Shown here: one piece after another, positions 14,717-20,700 of the stretch
Layout of the letters: each line of letters opens with the position of its first letter
Position numbering within the stretch: the first letter of the stretch is position 1
Assembly (NCBI GenBank): GCA_049451635.1
Contig: JBMTVT010000041.1
Location: 1 to 20,700, forward strand
Reading direction: 5' to 3'
DNA from: JBMTVT01 sp049451635
GTDB lineage: Bacteria; Bacteroidota; Bacteroidia; Flavobacteriales; Flavobacteriaceae
DNA length: 20,700 nucleotides
Notes under the pieces: model-generated
What the model was told of the DNA's origin: nothing
Database searches by the model: none
What the model saw: the letters and a program-made list of their open reading frames with translations, nothing else
Position numbers and translations under genes: made by a program

Positions 14717-15744
14717 AAAGTATATGGTTGCATAGCGTAAGAGCTTATTTAAAATTAGGCCTATTTTTTTATTTTAAACATGTGTTTACACATAATGACA
14801 AAGGAATCCCTAAAAACAAGCCTGTTTTGTTTTTGGCAAACCATCAAAATGCTTTGTTGGACGCCCTTTTGATAGCAACCAACAGTAATCGGTTTTTATA
14901 TTTTTTAACTCGTGCCGGGGTTTTTAAAAGCAAATTTGTAAGCAAGATTTTGAAAAGTTTGCTAATGCTACCTGTGTATCGCGTAAGGGATGGTTGGGCC
15001 AATTTATCTAACAACGAAGCCATTTTTAAAACTTGCGGTAAACTATTCAATAAAAATGAAGCAATTGTTATTTTTCCTGAAGGCAGCCATAATATTAAAC
15101 GTACAGTACGGCCTTTGAGTAAGGGGTTCACGCGAATTATTTTTGAAACGCTTGAGCAATATCCCAACACCGATTTACAATTAATTCCTGTAGGGTTAAA
15201 TTTTATAAATGCTGAAAAATTCCCTGATAGTGCTGCCATTTTTTTTGGTGCTGCCATACCTGCAAAAAGTTTTATTACTGGTAACAAGAAGGAGGATGTT
15301 GTTGCTTTAAGAACAAAAATACAATCTGAAATATCAAAATTAACAACTCATATTCCATCTGATAAGTATGAAGAGACTTTAAATAAATTATATAGTTTAA
15401 AGGTCGATTTTTTAAACCCAAAAAGCGTTAATAAAGCAATTGCCAGTAATTATAGTTTTTATGAAGGTGTAACCAAAAATCATGTTTCGGGTATTAACCA
15501 TTTGTTTAAAGCGTTCTTAAAGTTGTTGTTAATAGGACCATATATAATATGGAAACTCATGGTACGGCCCAAAATTAAGGAGATTGAATTTATATCAACT
15601 TTTCGGTTTGCCATGGCCATTACTCTGATTCCAATATGGATTGTGTTTATTGTTTTAACACTAGCTTTTAGTGTTAGCTCTTTTGCTGGATTATTATACT
15701 TGGTTTTTGTTTTAGGGGCAGCGTTATTAGCTGTTAAAATATAA
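14713..15744 (+). CDS. PlsC-like glycerophospholipid acyltransferase
   Basis: A membrane-associated enzyme that probably transfers an acyl chain to glycerol-3-phosphate or lysophosphatidate in phospholipid synthesis. Motif I is ANHQNALLDALL with His44 and Asp50. The spacing is Hx5D, as in the Gat1/Sct1-type branch, instead of the Hx4D of E. coli PlsC. Motif III is IFPEGSHN (about 120-127), with VRPLSKGFTRI after it. Residues about 296-343 form two or more membrane helices (MAITLIPIWIVFIV, then LLYLVFVLGAALLA). Length is 343 aa, longer than classical PlsC because of the C-terminal membrane part. The start is TTG at 14713, overlapping the transporter stop by 4 bp; this gives MKSIWLHSVRAYLK and translational coupling. 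Confidence 0.88.
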   Translation: MKSIWLHSVRAYLKLGLFFYFKHVFTHNDKGIPKNKPVLFLANHQNALLDALLIATNSNRFLYFLTRAGVFKSKFVSKILKSLLMLPVYRVRDGWANLSNNEAIFKTCGKLFNKNEAIVIFPEGSHNIKRTVRPLSKGFTRIIFETLEQYPNTDLQLIPVGLNFINAEKFPDSAAIFFGAAIPAKSFITGNKKEDVVALRTKIQSEISKLTTHIPSDKYEETLNKLYSLKVDFLNPKSVNKAIASNYSFYEGVTKNHVSGINHLFKAFLKLLLIGPYIIWKLMVRPKIKEIEFISTFRFAMAITLIPIWIVFIVLTLAFSVSSFAGLLYLVFVLGAALLAVKI

Positions 15745-15777
15745 AAAATCCGCAAAGTTTAAACTTTGCGGATTTTT
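15744..15777. terminator. Bidirectional terminator, 34-bp perfect palindrome
   Basis: AAAAATCCGCAAAGTTT (15744-15760) is immediately followed by its exact reverse complement. It gives a 17-bp arm with A tract before and T tract after, so it works for both strands. It begins at the last base of the acyltransferase stop codon and sits 27 bp from the end of the convergent DUF3276 gene. Confidence 0.93.
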
Positions 15778-15803
15778 AGATTTAGTTGTTTTGAGTTAGT
15801 CAA

Positions 15804-16190
15804 TTAAATATCATCAAAATCTATATCGGTAAAACTTTCAGGAGATTTTAAATCAGCTTCTGTTACTCTTGAAGGGTCATCTTCACCGTATTCTTTTTTG
15901 AAGTCTTTTTGATGTCTTTCACTTATTACTTCATCACCTTTTTCACTAATGATGTAATTGGTCATTTCAGATAAAATGTCTTTGAACTCAGTGAAATCTT
16001 CTTTATAAATATAAATTTTGTGTTTTTTGTAATGGAAAGATCCATCGTCATTTGTAAACTTTTTGCTTTCAGTAATTGTTAAGTAATAATCATCGGCTTT
16101 GGTTGCTCTTACGTCAAAAAAATAGGTACGTCTTCCTGCTCTTAATACTTTTGAAAAAATTTCCTCTTTCTCCATCATATCATTATTCAT
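15804..16190 (-). CDS. DUF3276 family protein (PUR-domain, nucleic-acid binding)
   Basis: A 128-aa soluble protein of a Bacteroidota/spirochaete family related to the eukaryotic PUR-alpha repeat, which binds single-stranded DNA or RNA. Residues about 8-80 form the PUR unit: EEIFSKVLRAGRRTYFFDVR, DDYYLTITESKKF, then KHKIYIYKEDFTEFKDIL. The C-terminal ~40 residues are acidic (EYGEDDPSRVTEADLKSPE, SFTDIDFDDI), as is common for these proteins. In Borrelia a homologue binds DNA and acts in gene regulation; no role is established in flavobacteria. The start at 16190 (MNNDMMEKEE) is typical. The 170 bp upstream hold no clear promoter match. It is probably monocistronic, and is terminated by the shared palindrome at 15744-15777. 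Confidence 0.9.
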   Translation of the reverse strand: MNNDMMEKEEIFSKVLRAGRRTYFFDVRATKADDYYLTITESKKFTNDDGSFHYKKHKIYIYKEDFTEFKDILSEMTNYIISEKGDEVISERHQKDFKKEYGEDDPSRVTEADLKSPESFTDIDFDDI

Positions 16191-16359
16191 ATTTTGAATT
16201 GAAATTTGTTAGTAATCATTTAATCATTATTAAATCAAAAATCTAAAAAAAACCGATACTAACCAACAAATTATGAATTTTCTTTTTAAAATATTGTTTT
16301 TTATTGCATTTAATTGAATAAAAAATAGCTTAAAATACTATGCTTTAATTATTTATGTG

Positions 16360-18117
16360 TCACTTTTGTGGAGTCTCACTCAGCTGCTTTAAATATAGAT
16401 GTTTATAATATCCATCTACATTTATAAGCGTTTCATGGGTGCCCTCTTGAACGATTTCACCATTATCAAGCACAATAATTTTATCGGCATTTTTAGCTGA
16501 GGATACTCTATGGCTAACAATAATTGAGGTTTTTCCTTGAGAGATTTTGTTTAAGTTTTTTAATATTTTCTCCTCGGTTTCGGTATCTACGGCAGATAAG
16601 CAATCATCAAGCAATAAAATTTTTGGAGATTTTATAATGGCCCTTGCAATTGATATACGTTGTTTTTGTCCGCCAGAAAGTGTAATACCGCGTTCTCCTA
16701 AAATAGTATCATAACCATTTTTAAATTTGATAATATTTTTGTGAACCTGAGCATTTTTTGCAGCATCAATAACATCATCTTCCGTAGCATTTTGGTTTCC
16801 AAACCGGATATTGTTTTTAATGGTATCAGAAAACAAAAAGGCGTCTTGTGGTACATAACCAATGCTATTCCTTAAATCGGTTAAATTAAGTTGATTTATG
16901 GGATTATTGTTAATTAAAATGCTGCCTTCATCAATATCATAAAGCCTACCAATTAAATCCAATATGGTTGATTTGCCAGAACCTGTTTTACCTAAAATGG
17001 CTAAAGTTTCACCTTCTTTAACATGAAAACTAATGTTTTTAAGAGCTTGAATATTGGTGTCATCATAAGTAAAAGACACATTTTTAAAGACTACATCACC
17101 AACTATTTTAGTATTGGTATCAATGGTGTTTTTAATGTCTGGTTCAATTTTTAAAAATTCATTAATTCGCTTTTGCGATGCCTCGGCCTGTTGCACTATT
17201 GAGGTTACCCAACCCACGGTGGCCACTGGCCATGTAAGCATATTTACATACATTAAAAACTCTGCTATGGTTCCTATGCTGCTTATCTCGCCATTAATAT
17301 ATTGCATGCCGCCAATGTAAATTACCACTAAGTTACTGGTGCCTATTAGCAAAATCATCATAGGAAAAAACCACGCTTGTATTTTCGCTAAATCTATTTG
17401 CTTTACTTTGCTCTCGGTTGCTAACATTTTAAAATTAGCTGATGTTTGAGGCTCAATACCATAGGCTTTGATTACTGAAATACCACTAAAAGATTCTTGG
17501 GTAAAAGTAGATAGCTTAGATAGGTACTGCTGTACAATGGTACTTCGGTTGTGTATTTCTCTACTTAATTTATAAATTATTACCGATAAAATAGGTAAGG
17601 GCAATACTGTGTATAAAGTTAATTTTGGTGAGGCACTGTACATATATATAAGCACCATAATTATAAGGGTTACGGTATTGATGCTGTACATTATTGCAGG
17701 GCCTGCATACATACGCACACGAGACACATCTTCCGTTATCCGGTTCATTAAATCTCCAGTTCTGTTTTGTTTATAAAAATTAAGAGACAGTTTTTGGTAC
17801 TGTTCATAAACCTCATTTTTTAAATCATATTCTATATAACGTGATACGTTTATTATGGTTTGCCTCATAAAAAAAGTTAAGAGCGCACCAATAAGGGCTG
17901 CTACTACAATGTAAATAATAGCCTCAAGTAACTCGGCTTTAAAAACGTCTTTAGTAATAGTACCATCAAAATAGGTTTCAATAACTATAAAGATTTGCTT
18001 GACGTATCTGGGTGTGTAAAGTAAAAATAACCTAGCTGCAATGGTAATTACAATACCTAATAAAAGATGTGTTTTGTATTTTAAAAAATATTTATTGAGG
18101 TGTTGTAATTCTTTCAT
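16360..18117 (-). CDS. ABC exporter, fused permease and ATPase (MsbA/MdlB type)
   Basis: A half-transporter of 585 aa: six membrane helices (about 15-310), then an ATPase domain (about 335-585). Motifs: Walker A GKTGSGKST (376-384), Q-loop YVPQDAFLFSDT (about 421-432), signature LSGGQKQR (480-487), Walker B KILLLDD (499-505) and switch His536 in SHR. The residue after the Walker B Asp, normally catalytic Glu, is Asp505 (LLLDDCLSAVD). This is the same form seen in subunits such as YheI/MdlA of heterodimeric exporters, whose own site is weak. If it acts alone as a homodimer, hydrolysis may be slow; a partner is not in the window. Cargo (lipid, peptide or drug) is unknown. ATG at 18117 is preceded by a good promoter. 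Confidence 0.92.
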   Translation of the reverse strand: MKELQHLNKYFLKYKTHLLLGIVITIAARLFLLYTPRYVKQIFIVIETYFDGTITKDVFKAELLEAIIYIVVAALIGALLTFFMRQTIINVSRYIEYDLKNEVYEQYQKLSLNFYKQNRTGDLMNRITEDVSRVRMYAGPAIMYSINTVTLIIMVLIYMYSASPKLTLYTVLPLPILSVIIYKLSREIHNRSTIVQQYLSKLSTFTQESFSGISVIKAYGIEPQTSANFKMLATESKVKQIDLAKIQAWFFPMMILLIGTSNLVVIYIGGMQYINGEISSIGTIAEFLMYVNMLTWPVATVGWVTSIVQQAEASQKRINEFLKIEPDIKNTIDTNTKIVGDVVFKNVSFTYDDTNIQALKNISFHVKEGETLAILGKTGSGKSTILDLIGRLYDIDEGSILINNNPINQLNLTDLRNSIGYVPQDAFLFSDTIKNNIRFGNQNATEDDVIDAAKNAQVHKNIIKFKNGYDTILGERGITLSGGQKQRISIARAIIKSPKILLLDDCLSAVDTETEEKILKNLNKISQGKTSIIVSHRVSSAKNADKIIVLDNGEIVQEGTHETLINVDGYYKHLYLKQLSETPQK

Positions 18118-18140
18118 TAAAATTATAAGTGATTGAAGGG

Positions 18141-18148
18141 CAAATATA
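18141..18148 (-). promoter_or_regulatory. Promoter -7 element for the ABC exporter gene
   Basis: On the minus strand TATATTTG, followed by CCC, is an exact TAnnTTTG match about 23 bases before the exporter ATG. GTTT lies about 18 bp upstream in the -33 position. The divergent nusB promoter is at 18262-18269, so the 204-bp gap is a shared two-way control region. Confidence 0.6.
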
Positions 18149-18261
18149 ATGTATAAATGCCTATTAAAACGATTTAGAAGTTTAGAGAATTGTTAAAGAT
18201 AGTATAAATTAATAGCGGCAATAATATTTAAATAAAGCACACAGTTTTTTAAATATAGTGT

Positions 18262-18269
18262 TATTTTTG
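18262..18269 (+). promoter_or_regulatory. nusB promoter -7 element
   Basis: TATTTTTG followed by CAAC is an exact match to TAnnTTTG. It lies 52 bases before the nusB start. The -33 region is T-rich (18245-18250) without a perfect TTG. Confidence 0.55.
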
Positions 18270-18321
18270 CAACTATTAAACCACGATTAAGTTTTATCTT
18301 TTTTAATTAAAGTTCTTTATA

Positions 18322-19269
18322 ATGATGCTAAATAGAAGACATATTCGCGTTAAAGTAATGCAAACTATGTATGCCTTTAAAGGTGGTGAAAGTGATGATT
18401 TTAGTAAAGACCAAAAGTTTCTACTATTTAGTATAGATAATATGTACAACTTGTACTTGTTATTGATTTCTCTGCTTATAGAAGTTCAAAAAAGAGCTGA
18501 AAGCGATTTACAAAAAAAACAAAACAAACACCTAGCTACAAAAGAAGATAAAAACCCAAACAGAAAGTTTGTTAACAATCAATTATTAAACCTTTTATTG
18601 GAGAATATTGAGCTTAAAGCGCTACTTGAGACCCATAAAATTACTAATTGGGAGTTAGACGAAGAATATGTGGATATTGTTTTTAAAGCCATTATTTCTA
18701 GTGATTTGTACAGAGACTACATGAAAACTAGAACCTCTGATTTTAGAGAAGATAAAGAGTTTATTGTAGATGTTTACAAGGAAATCATTGCCCCAAATGA
18801 TAAACTTTATGAATATATAGAAGATAAGCATTTAACTTGGTTGGACGATCTTCCTACAGTAAACACAACAATTTTAAAGTTGTTAAGAAAAACAAAAACA
18901 ACTGCTCCTTTTAGTTATTTCACACCCAAGCTTTATAAAGACACAGAGGACAAACAATTTGCTGTTGATTTATTCAAGAAAACGCTTTTAAATAAAACGG
19001 CAATAAACGAAGAAATAGAGCTTAAAACCCAAAATTGGGATGCAGATCGTATTGCGAATGTAGATTATTTATTATTACAAATGGCCATTTGTGAGTTGAA
19101 AAATTTCCCTTCAATTCCAGTAAAAGTTACCATTAATGAGTATTTGGAAATATCAAAAGAGTACTCAACACCAAAAAGCAGTATTTTTATCAATGGTATT
19201 TTAGATAAATTGGTTAAAGAGTATGAAGCTTCAGGTGAATTGAAGAAAATTGGGCGAGGTTTATTATAA
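18322..19269 (+). CDS. nusB: Transcription antitermination factor NusB (long Bacteroidota form)
   Basis: NusB joins S10 (NusE) on boxA RNA and helps RNA polymerase read through rRNA operons. The N-terminus LNRRHIRVKVMQTMYAF is the conserved first NusB helix. The C-terminal ~150 residues hold the rest of the fold, including the family block NWDADRIANVDYLLLQMAIC, then PVKVTINEYLEISKEYSTPKSSIFINGILD. Between them lies a Lys/Glu-rich helical insertion of roughly 150 residues, making 315 aa against about 140 in E. coli. This long form is normal for flavobacteria as I recall. Two ATGs are adjacent (18322, 18325); the second gives the commoner MLNRRHI start. The DUF1573 gene follows after 78 bp, with its own possible promoter. 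Confidence 0.93.
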   Translation: MMLNRRHIRVKVMQTMYAFKGGESDDFSKDQKFLLFSIDNMYNLYLLLISLLIEVQKRAESDLQKKQNKHLATKEDKNPNRKFVNNQLLNLLLENIELKALLETHKITNWELDEEYVDIVFKAIISSDLYRDYMKTRTSDFREDKEFIVDVYKEIIAPNDKLYEYIEDKHLTWLDDLPTVNTTILKLLRKTKTTAPFSYFTPKLYKDTEDKQFAVDLFKKTLLNKTAINEEIELKTQNWDADRIANVDYLLLQMAICELKNFPSIPVKVTINEYLEISKEYSTPKSSIFINGILDKLVKEYEASGELKKIGRGLL

Positions 19270-19316
19270 TTTCTGTTAAGAAGGACACAAAAGTTTTTAA
19301 TAGAATAAATAATTGT

Positions 19317-19324
19317 TATTTTTA
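19317..19324 (+). promoter_or_regulatory. Possible promoter -7 element before the DUF1573 gene
   Basis: TATTTTTA followed by CAATCC lies 23 bases before the ATG. It is one base off TAnnTTTG and has the same form as the element at 5053-5060. A TTTTT run sits about 19 bp upstream in the -33 position. Confidence 0.35.
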
Positions 19325-19347
19325 CAATCCAAATTAAAACAAATATC

Positions 19348-19827
19348 ATGAAAAAAGTAATATTAGGATTAAGTACATTATGCTTAATTGCTTTTACATC
19401 TTGTAAAGAAAATGCTACTAAAAAAATTGAGGAAAGCAATATCGCAGCTGCGGCTGAAAGAGATGCCGTGGCATCAAAATTTCCTATTATTGAGTTTGAT
19501 AAATCAGAACATGACTTTGGTGAAATTGAAGCAAGAACACCAGTTGAAACGGTTTTTAAATATAAAAACACAGGGGATGCCCCTTTAGTAATTACCGATA
19601 TAAAAAGCACTTGCGGTTGTACCGTGCCACAAGATTGGAGTAGAGAGCCTCTTGCACCAGGTGCAGAAGGGCAATTTACAGTAAAATTTAATGGTAGTGG
19701 TGCCAATAAAGTCACCAAAACAATTACAGTTACTGCAAATACTGAAAAAGGTAGCGAAGTTGTAAAAATTATGGCGTTTGTAAAACCAGACCCAAATAAA
19801 GCAACACCAGCTGCTACGGCACACTAA
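19348..19827 (+). CDS. DUF1573 domain lipoprotein
   Basis: A 159-aa envelope protein. It has a lipoprotein signal peptide (MKKVILGLSTLCLIAFTSC) with the lipid-anchored cysteine at Cys19, then a short charged linker. The DUF1573 domain spans about 46-140: EFDKSEHDFGEIEARTPVE, FKYKNTGDAPLVITDIKSTC, then CGCTVPQDWSREPLAPG. This is an immunoglobulin-like beta-sandwich common in Bacteroidota, often with the paired cysteines STCGCTVP. Its molecular role is not known; surface adhesion or structural functions are suggested for such folds. It lies between nusB and yajC in the order usual for flavobacteria, with 34 bp to yajC, so it is probably co-transcribed with yajC. Confidence 0.92.
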   Translation: MKKVILGLSTLCLIAFTSCKENATKKIEESNIAAAAERDAVASKFPIIEFDKSEHDFGEIEARTPVETVFKYKNTGDAPLVITDIKSTCGCTVPQDWSREPLAPGAEGQFTVKFNGSGANKVTKTITVTANTEKGSEVVKIMAFVKPDPNKATPAATAH

Positions 19828-19861
19828 TTATTATCTTTAACAAATAAAATAAAATAAAATA

Positions 19862-20152
19862 ATGGGAGAAGGAGGACTAGGTAGCTTATTACCTTTTGTA
19901 TTAATGTTTGTAGTTGTGTATTTCTTTATGATTGCACCACAAATGAAACGCGCAAAAAAAGAAAAGAAATTTGCTGCTGAATTGAAGCGTGGCGATAAAG
20001 TAGTTACCAAAAGTGGTTTGCATGGTAAAATTGCTGAATTGAACGACAAAGATAACAGCTGTGTTATTGAAACTTTGGCAGGTAAATTAAAGTTTGAGCG
20101 CTCAGCCATTTCAATGGAAATGAGCAGTAAACTTAACGAGCCAGCAAAATAA
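19862..20152 (+). CDS. yajC: Sec translocon accessory protein YajC
   Basis: A small single-span inner-membrane protein that associates with SecDF and the SecYEG translocon. It has 96 aa: one N-terminal helix (about 7-26, SLLPFVLMFVVVYFFMIAPQ), then the conserved MKRAKKEKKFAAELKRGDKV, and an SH3-like part (VVTKSGLHGKIAELNDKD, then CVIETLAGKLKFERSAI). All family features are present. A terminator follows 22 bp after the stop, so it ends the transcript. In many flavobacteria coaE follows yajC; here an IS end lies 280 bp away instead. Confidence 0.96.
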   Translation: MGEGGLGSLLPFVLMFVVVYFFMIAPQMKRAKKEKKFAAELKRGDKVVTKSGLHGKIAELNDKDNSCVIETLAGKLKFERSAISMEMSSKLNEPAK

Positions 20153-20174
20153 AACATCAAATTTTTAATAATTT

Positions 20175-20202
20175 AAAAGCTTCCTCACTAGGAAGCTTTT
20201 TT
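20175..20202. terminator. Terminator after yajC
   Basis: AAAAGCTTCC (20175-20184), loop TCACTA, GGAAGCTTTT (20191-20200), then TT. The 10-bp stem has A and T tracts on both sides, so it could work in either direction. It lies 22 bp after the yajC stop. Confidence 0.9.
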
Positions 20203-20241
20203 GGTAACCAATCTTTGTGTTTATCTTAACATAGCTAAAAC

Positions 20242-20272
20242 TTGATATTGGCGGTCTCTTTTTGTAAATTTG
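20242..20272 (+). promoter_or_regulatory. Orphan promoter next to the right IS
   Basis: TTG (20242-20244), 20-bp spacer, TAAATTTG (20265-20272) then CAAAA: a consensus Bacteroidota promoter. No full gene follows; the DNA after it is a 29-codon ORF and then, 160 bp on, the IS tip. It probably belonged to a gene displaced by the IS, or drives a small RNA or leader. Confidence 0.8.
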
Positions 20273-20292
20273 CAAAATCGAAAAGGGAATAC

Positions 20293-20382
20293 ATGAAACA
20301 CGAAATATTAGAATCTTCAACTTTAGTTTTCTGGTTTTTAGAAACCAGTCTGATAAATTCATCCCTTCAACTTTCTAATTAG
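20293..20382 (+). CDS. 29-codon ORF, possible leader peptide
   Basis: ATG at 20293, about 15 bases after the promoter, with AAAGGGAAT just upstream as a possible weak ribosome site. It reads MKHEILESSTLVFWFLETS and ends SLQLSN, TAG 20380-20382. I do not recognise it. Inside it lies a 7-bp hairpin (CTGGTTT 20331-20337 with AAACCAG 20342-20348, loop TTAG), and a direct repeat CTTCAACTTT (20315-20324, 20365-20374). A weak GGGT/ACCC hairpin (20382-20385, 20395-20398) follows the stop, then a short T run. A promoter, short ORF and hairpins in this order resemble an attenuation leader, but no biased codon run points to an amino acid. It may equally be chance. Confidence 0.3.
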   Translation: MKHEILESSTLVFWFLETSLINSSLQLSN

Positions 20383-20433
20383 GGTTTTTATAATACCCAA
20401 CATTACCTTTTTATAACTAAATAATCACTTTTA

Positions 20434-20700
20434 ACCCGTTGTGAATTTTAAATAATGCTGATTTTAATATTGTTGATGTTTCTACCAAATATAAATTTGT
20501 TGGTATACTGAATTGTTATAAGGGCCGCTATTTTAGATAGTATCCTCGTCTTAAATCCACGAAAAGACTTAGCATAATTACGTCTTATCATAAACTAGTC
20601 GCATAGTTGAGAAAACAGTGTCTCTATTCTTTTCCTCTTTTTTATGAATACATAAGGTTGTTTTTTGTAATCTTTTTGATTCCTTCAGGTGTATTTAGCT
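20434..20700 (-). mobile_element. End of an IS982-family-like insertion sequence (3' end of element, partial)
   Basis: The tip ACCCGTTGTG (20434-20443) is the inverted copy of the tip at 151-160. The transposase stop lies just inside it, as usual for compact IS elements, so this is the 3' end of the element. With the left copy showing its 5' end, the two elements have the same orientation (both transposases on the minus strand). No target-site duplication can be tested, because the outer end of each element is outside the window. Confidence 0.8.
20448..20700 (-). pseudogene. IS982-family transposase, C-terminal part, decayed
   Basis: Read on the minus strand towards TAA at 20448-20450, the frame gives KKRKRIETLFSQLCD, a TAG (20595-20597), then FMIRRNYAKSFRGFKTRILS and further on KIAALITIQYTNKFI. 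This is the C-terminal signature of IS982-family (DDE_Tnp_1-like) transposases, in which RIETLFSQLCDQF carries the catalytic Glu. The TAG replaces the expected Gln (CAG to TAG). Further upstream the frame meets a TGA, while LNTP, which should join it, is one frame away, so a single-base deletion near 20684 is likely. Two lesions mean this copy cannot make an active enzyme by itself. Confidence 0.82.

Noticed and set aside
14844..15287. A 147-codon minus-strand open frame inside the acyltransferase gene
   Set aside because: It is fully antisense to conserved motifs of the PlsC-like protein, has no family resemblance and no promoter.
16191..16359. A regulatory RNA between the DUF3276 and ABC exporter genes
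   Set aside because: The gap is AT-rich without a convincing hairpin or promoter. Nothing supports an RNA.
19065..19718. A 217-codon open frame on the minus strand across nusB and the DUF1573 gene
   Set aside because: It lies antisense to two well-identified genes, has odd composition (Leu/Ser-rich) and no recognisable domain. It mirrors codon bias of the real genes.
1..20700. The whole segment as a composite transposon carrying cargo
   Set aside because: The cargo is housekeeping genes in typical flavobacterial order with uniform base composition, the right IS is dead, and no duplications can be tested. Recombination or contig breakage is more likely.
1..20700. CRISPR array, tRNA or rRNA genes, phage genes
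   Set aside because: No regularly spaced repeats, no cloverleaf-like sequences and no phage-type proteins were seen on either strand.

Overview
The window looks like chromosome from a Bacteroidota bacterium, most likely family Flavobacteriaceae. The DNA is AT-rich, start sites rarely carry Shine-Dalgarno sequences, and several promoters match the Bacteroidota pattern TTG-N19/20-TAnnTTTG. Several genes are lineage-typical: DUF3276/PUR protein, DUF4295, a NusB about twice the usual bacterial length, and the trio nusB / DUF1573 lipoprotein / yajC. Genus cannot be told from the sequence alone.

Layout, left to right. Bases 1-160 are one end of an insertion sequence whose outer tip is CACAACGGGT. 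It abuts the 3' part of a CoA-binding protein gene (161-355), which it cuts off. Next come a sodium:solute symporter (minus strand), recR, a family 2 glycosyltransferase, the E2 subunit of a 2-oxoacid dehydrogenase complex, and a tight group of dnaQ-like exonuclease / FAH-family hydrolase / Hpt protein / cinA. The ribosomal block rpmB-rpmG-DUF4295 follows, with its own strong promoter and terminator, then ftsY. Between ftsY and rimO lie two broken genes: an SRPBCC-domain gene with a Trp-to-TAG nonsense codon, and a serine hydrolase (beta-lactamase fold) lipoprotein gene with two homopolymer frameshifts, an internal deletion and a nonsense codon. After rimO comes an 18-codon stump resembling the start of a DUF6994 gene. 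Then follow a thioredoxin-like gene (minus), csaA, a bile acid:sodium symporter-family gene and a PlsC-like acyltransferase, closed by a 34-bp perfect palindrome that is a two-way terminator. On the other side are a DUF3276 protein and an MsbA-type ABC exporter (both minus), then nusB, the DUF1573 lipoprotein and yajC. The right edge has a terminator, an orphan promoter with a 29-codon ORF, and from 20434 the end of another IS982-family-like element carrying a decayed transposase.

Most intact genes are housekeeping: DNA repair (recR, dnaQ-like), ribosome and tRNA-related functions (rpmB, rpmG, rimO, csaA), protein targeting (ftsY, yajC), transcription (nusB), lipid and cofactor metabolism (E2, PlsC-like, CinA) and transport. 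I see no defence system, CRISPR array, biosynthetic cluster or prophage. The unusual content is decay: two IS ends in the same orientation bracket about 20.3 kb of core genes, and five gene remnants (CoA-binding, SRPBCC, serine hydrolase, DUF6994-like, transposase) lie in or next to it. The window edges falling inside the IS copies may mean this is a draft contig broken at repeats, but that cannot be decided here.
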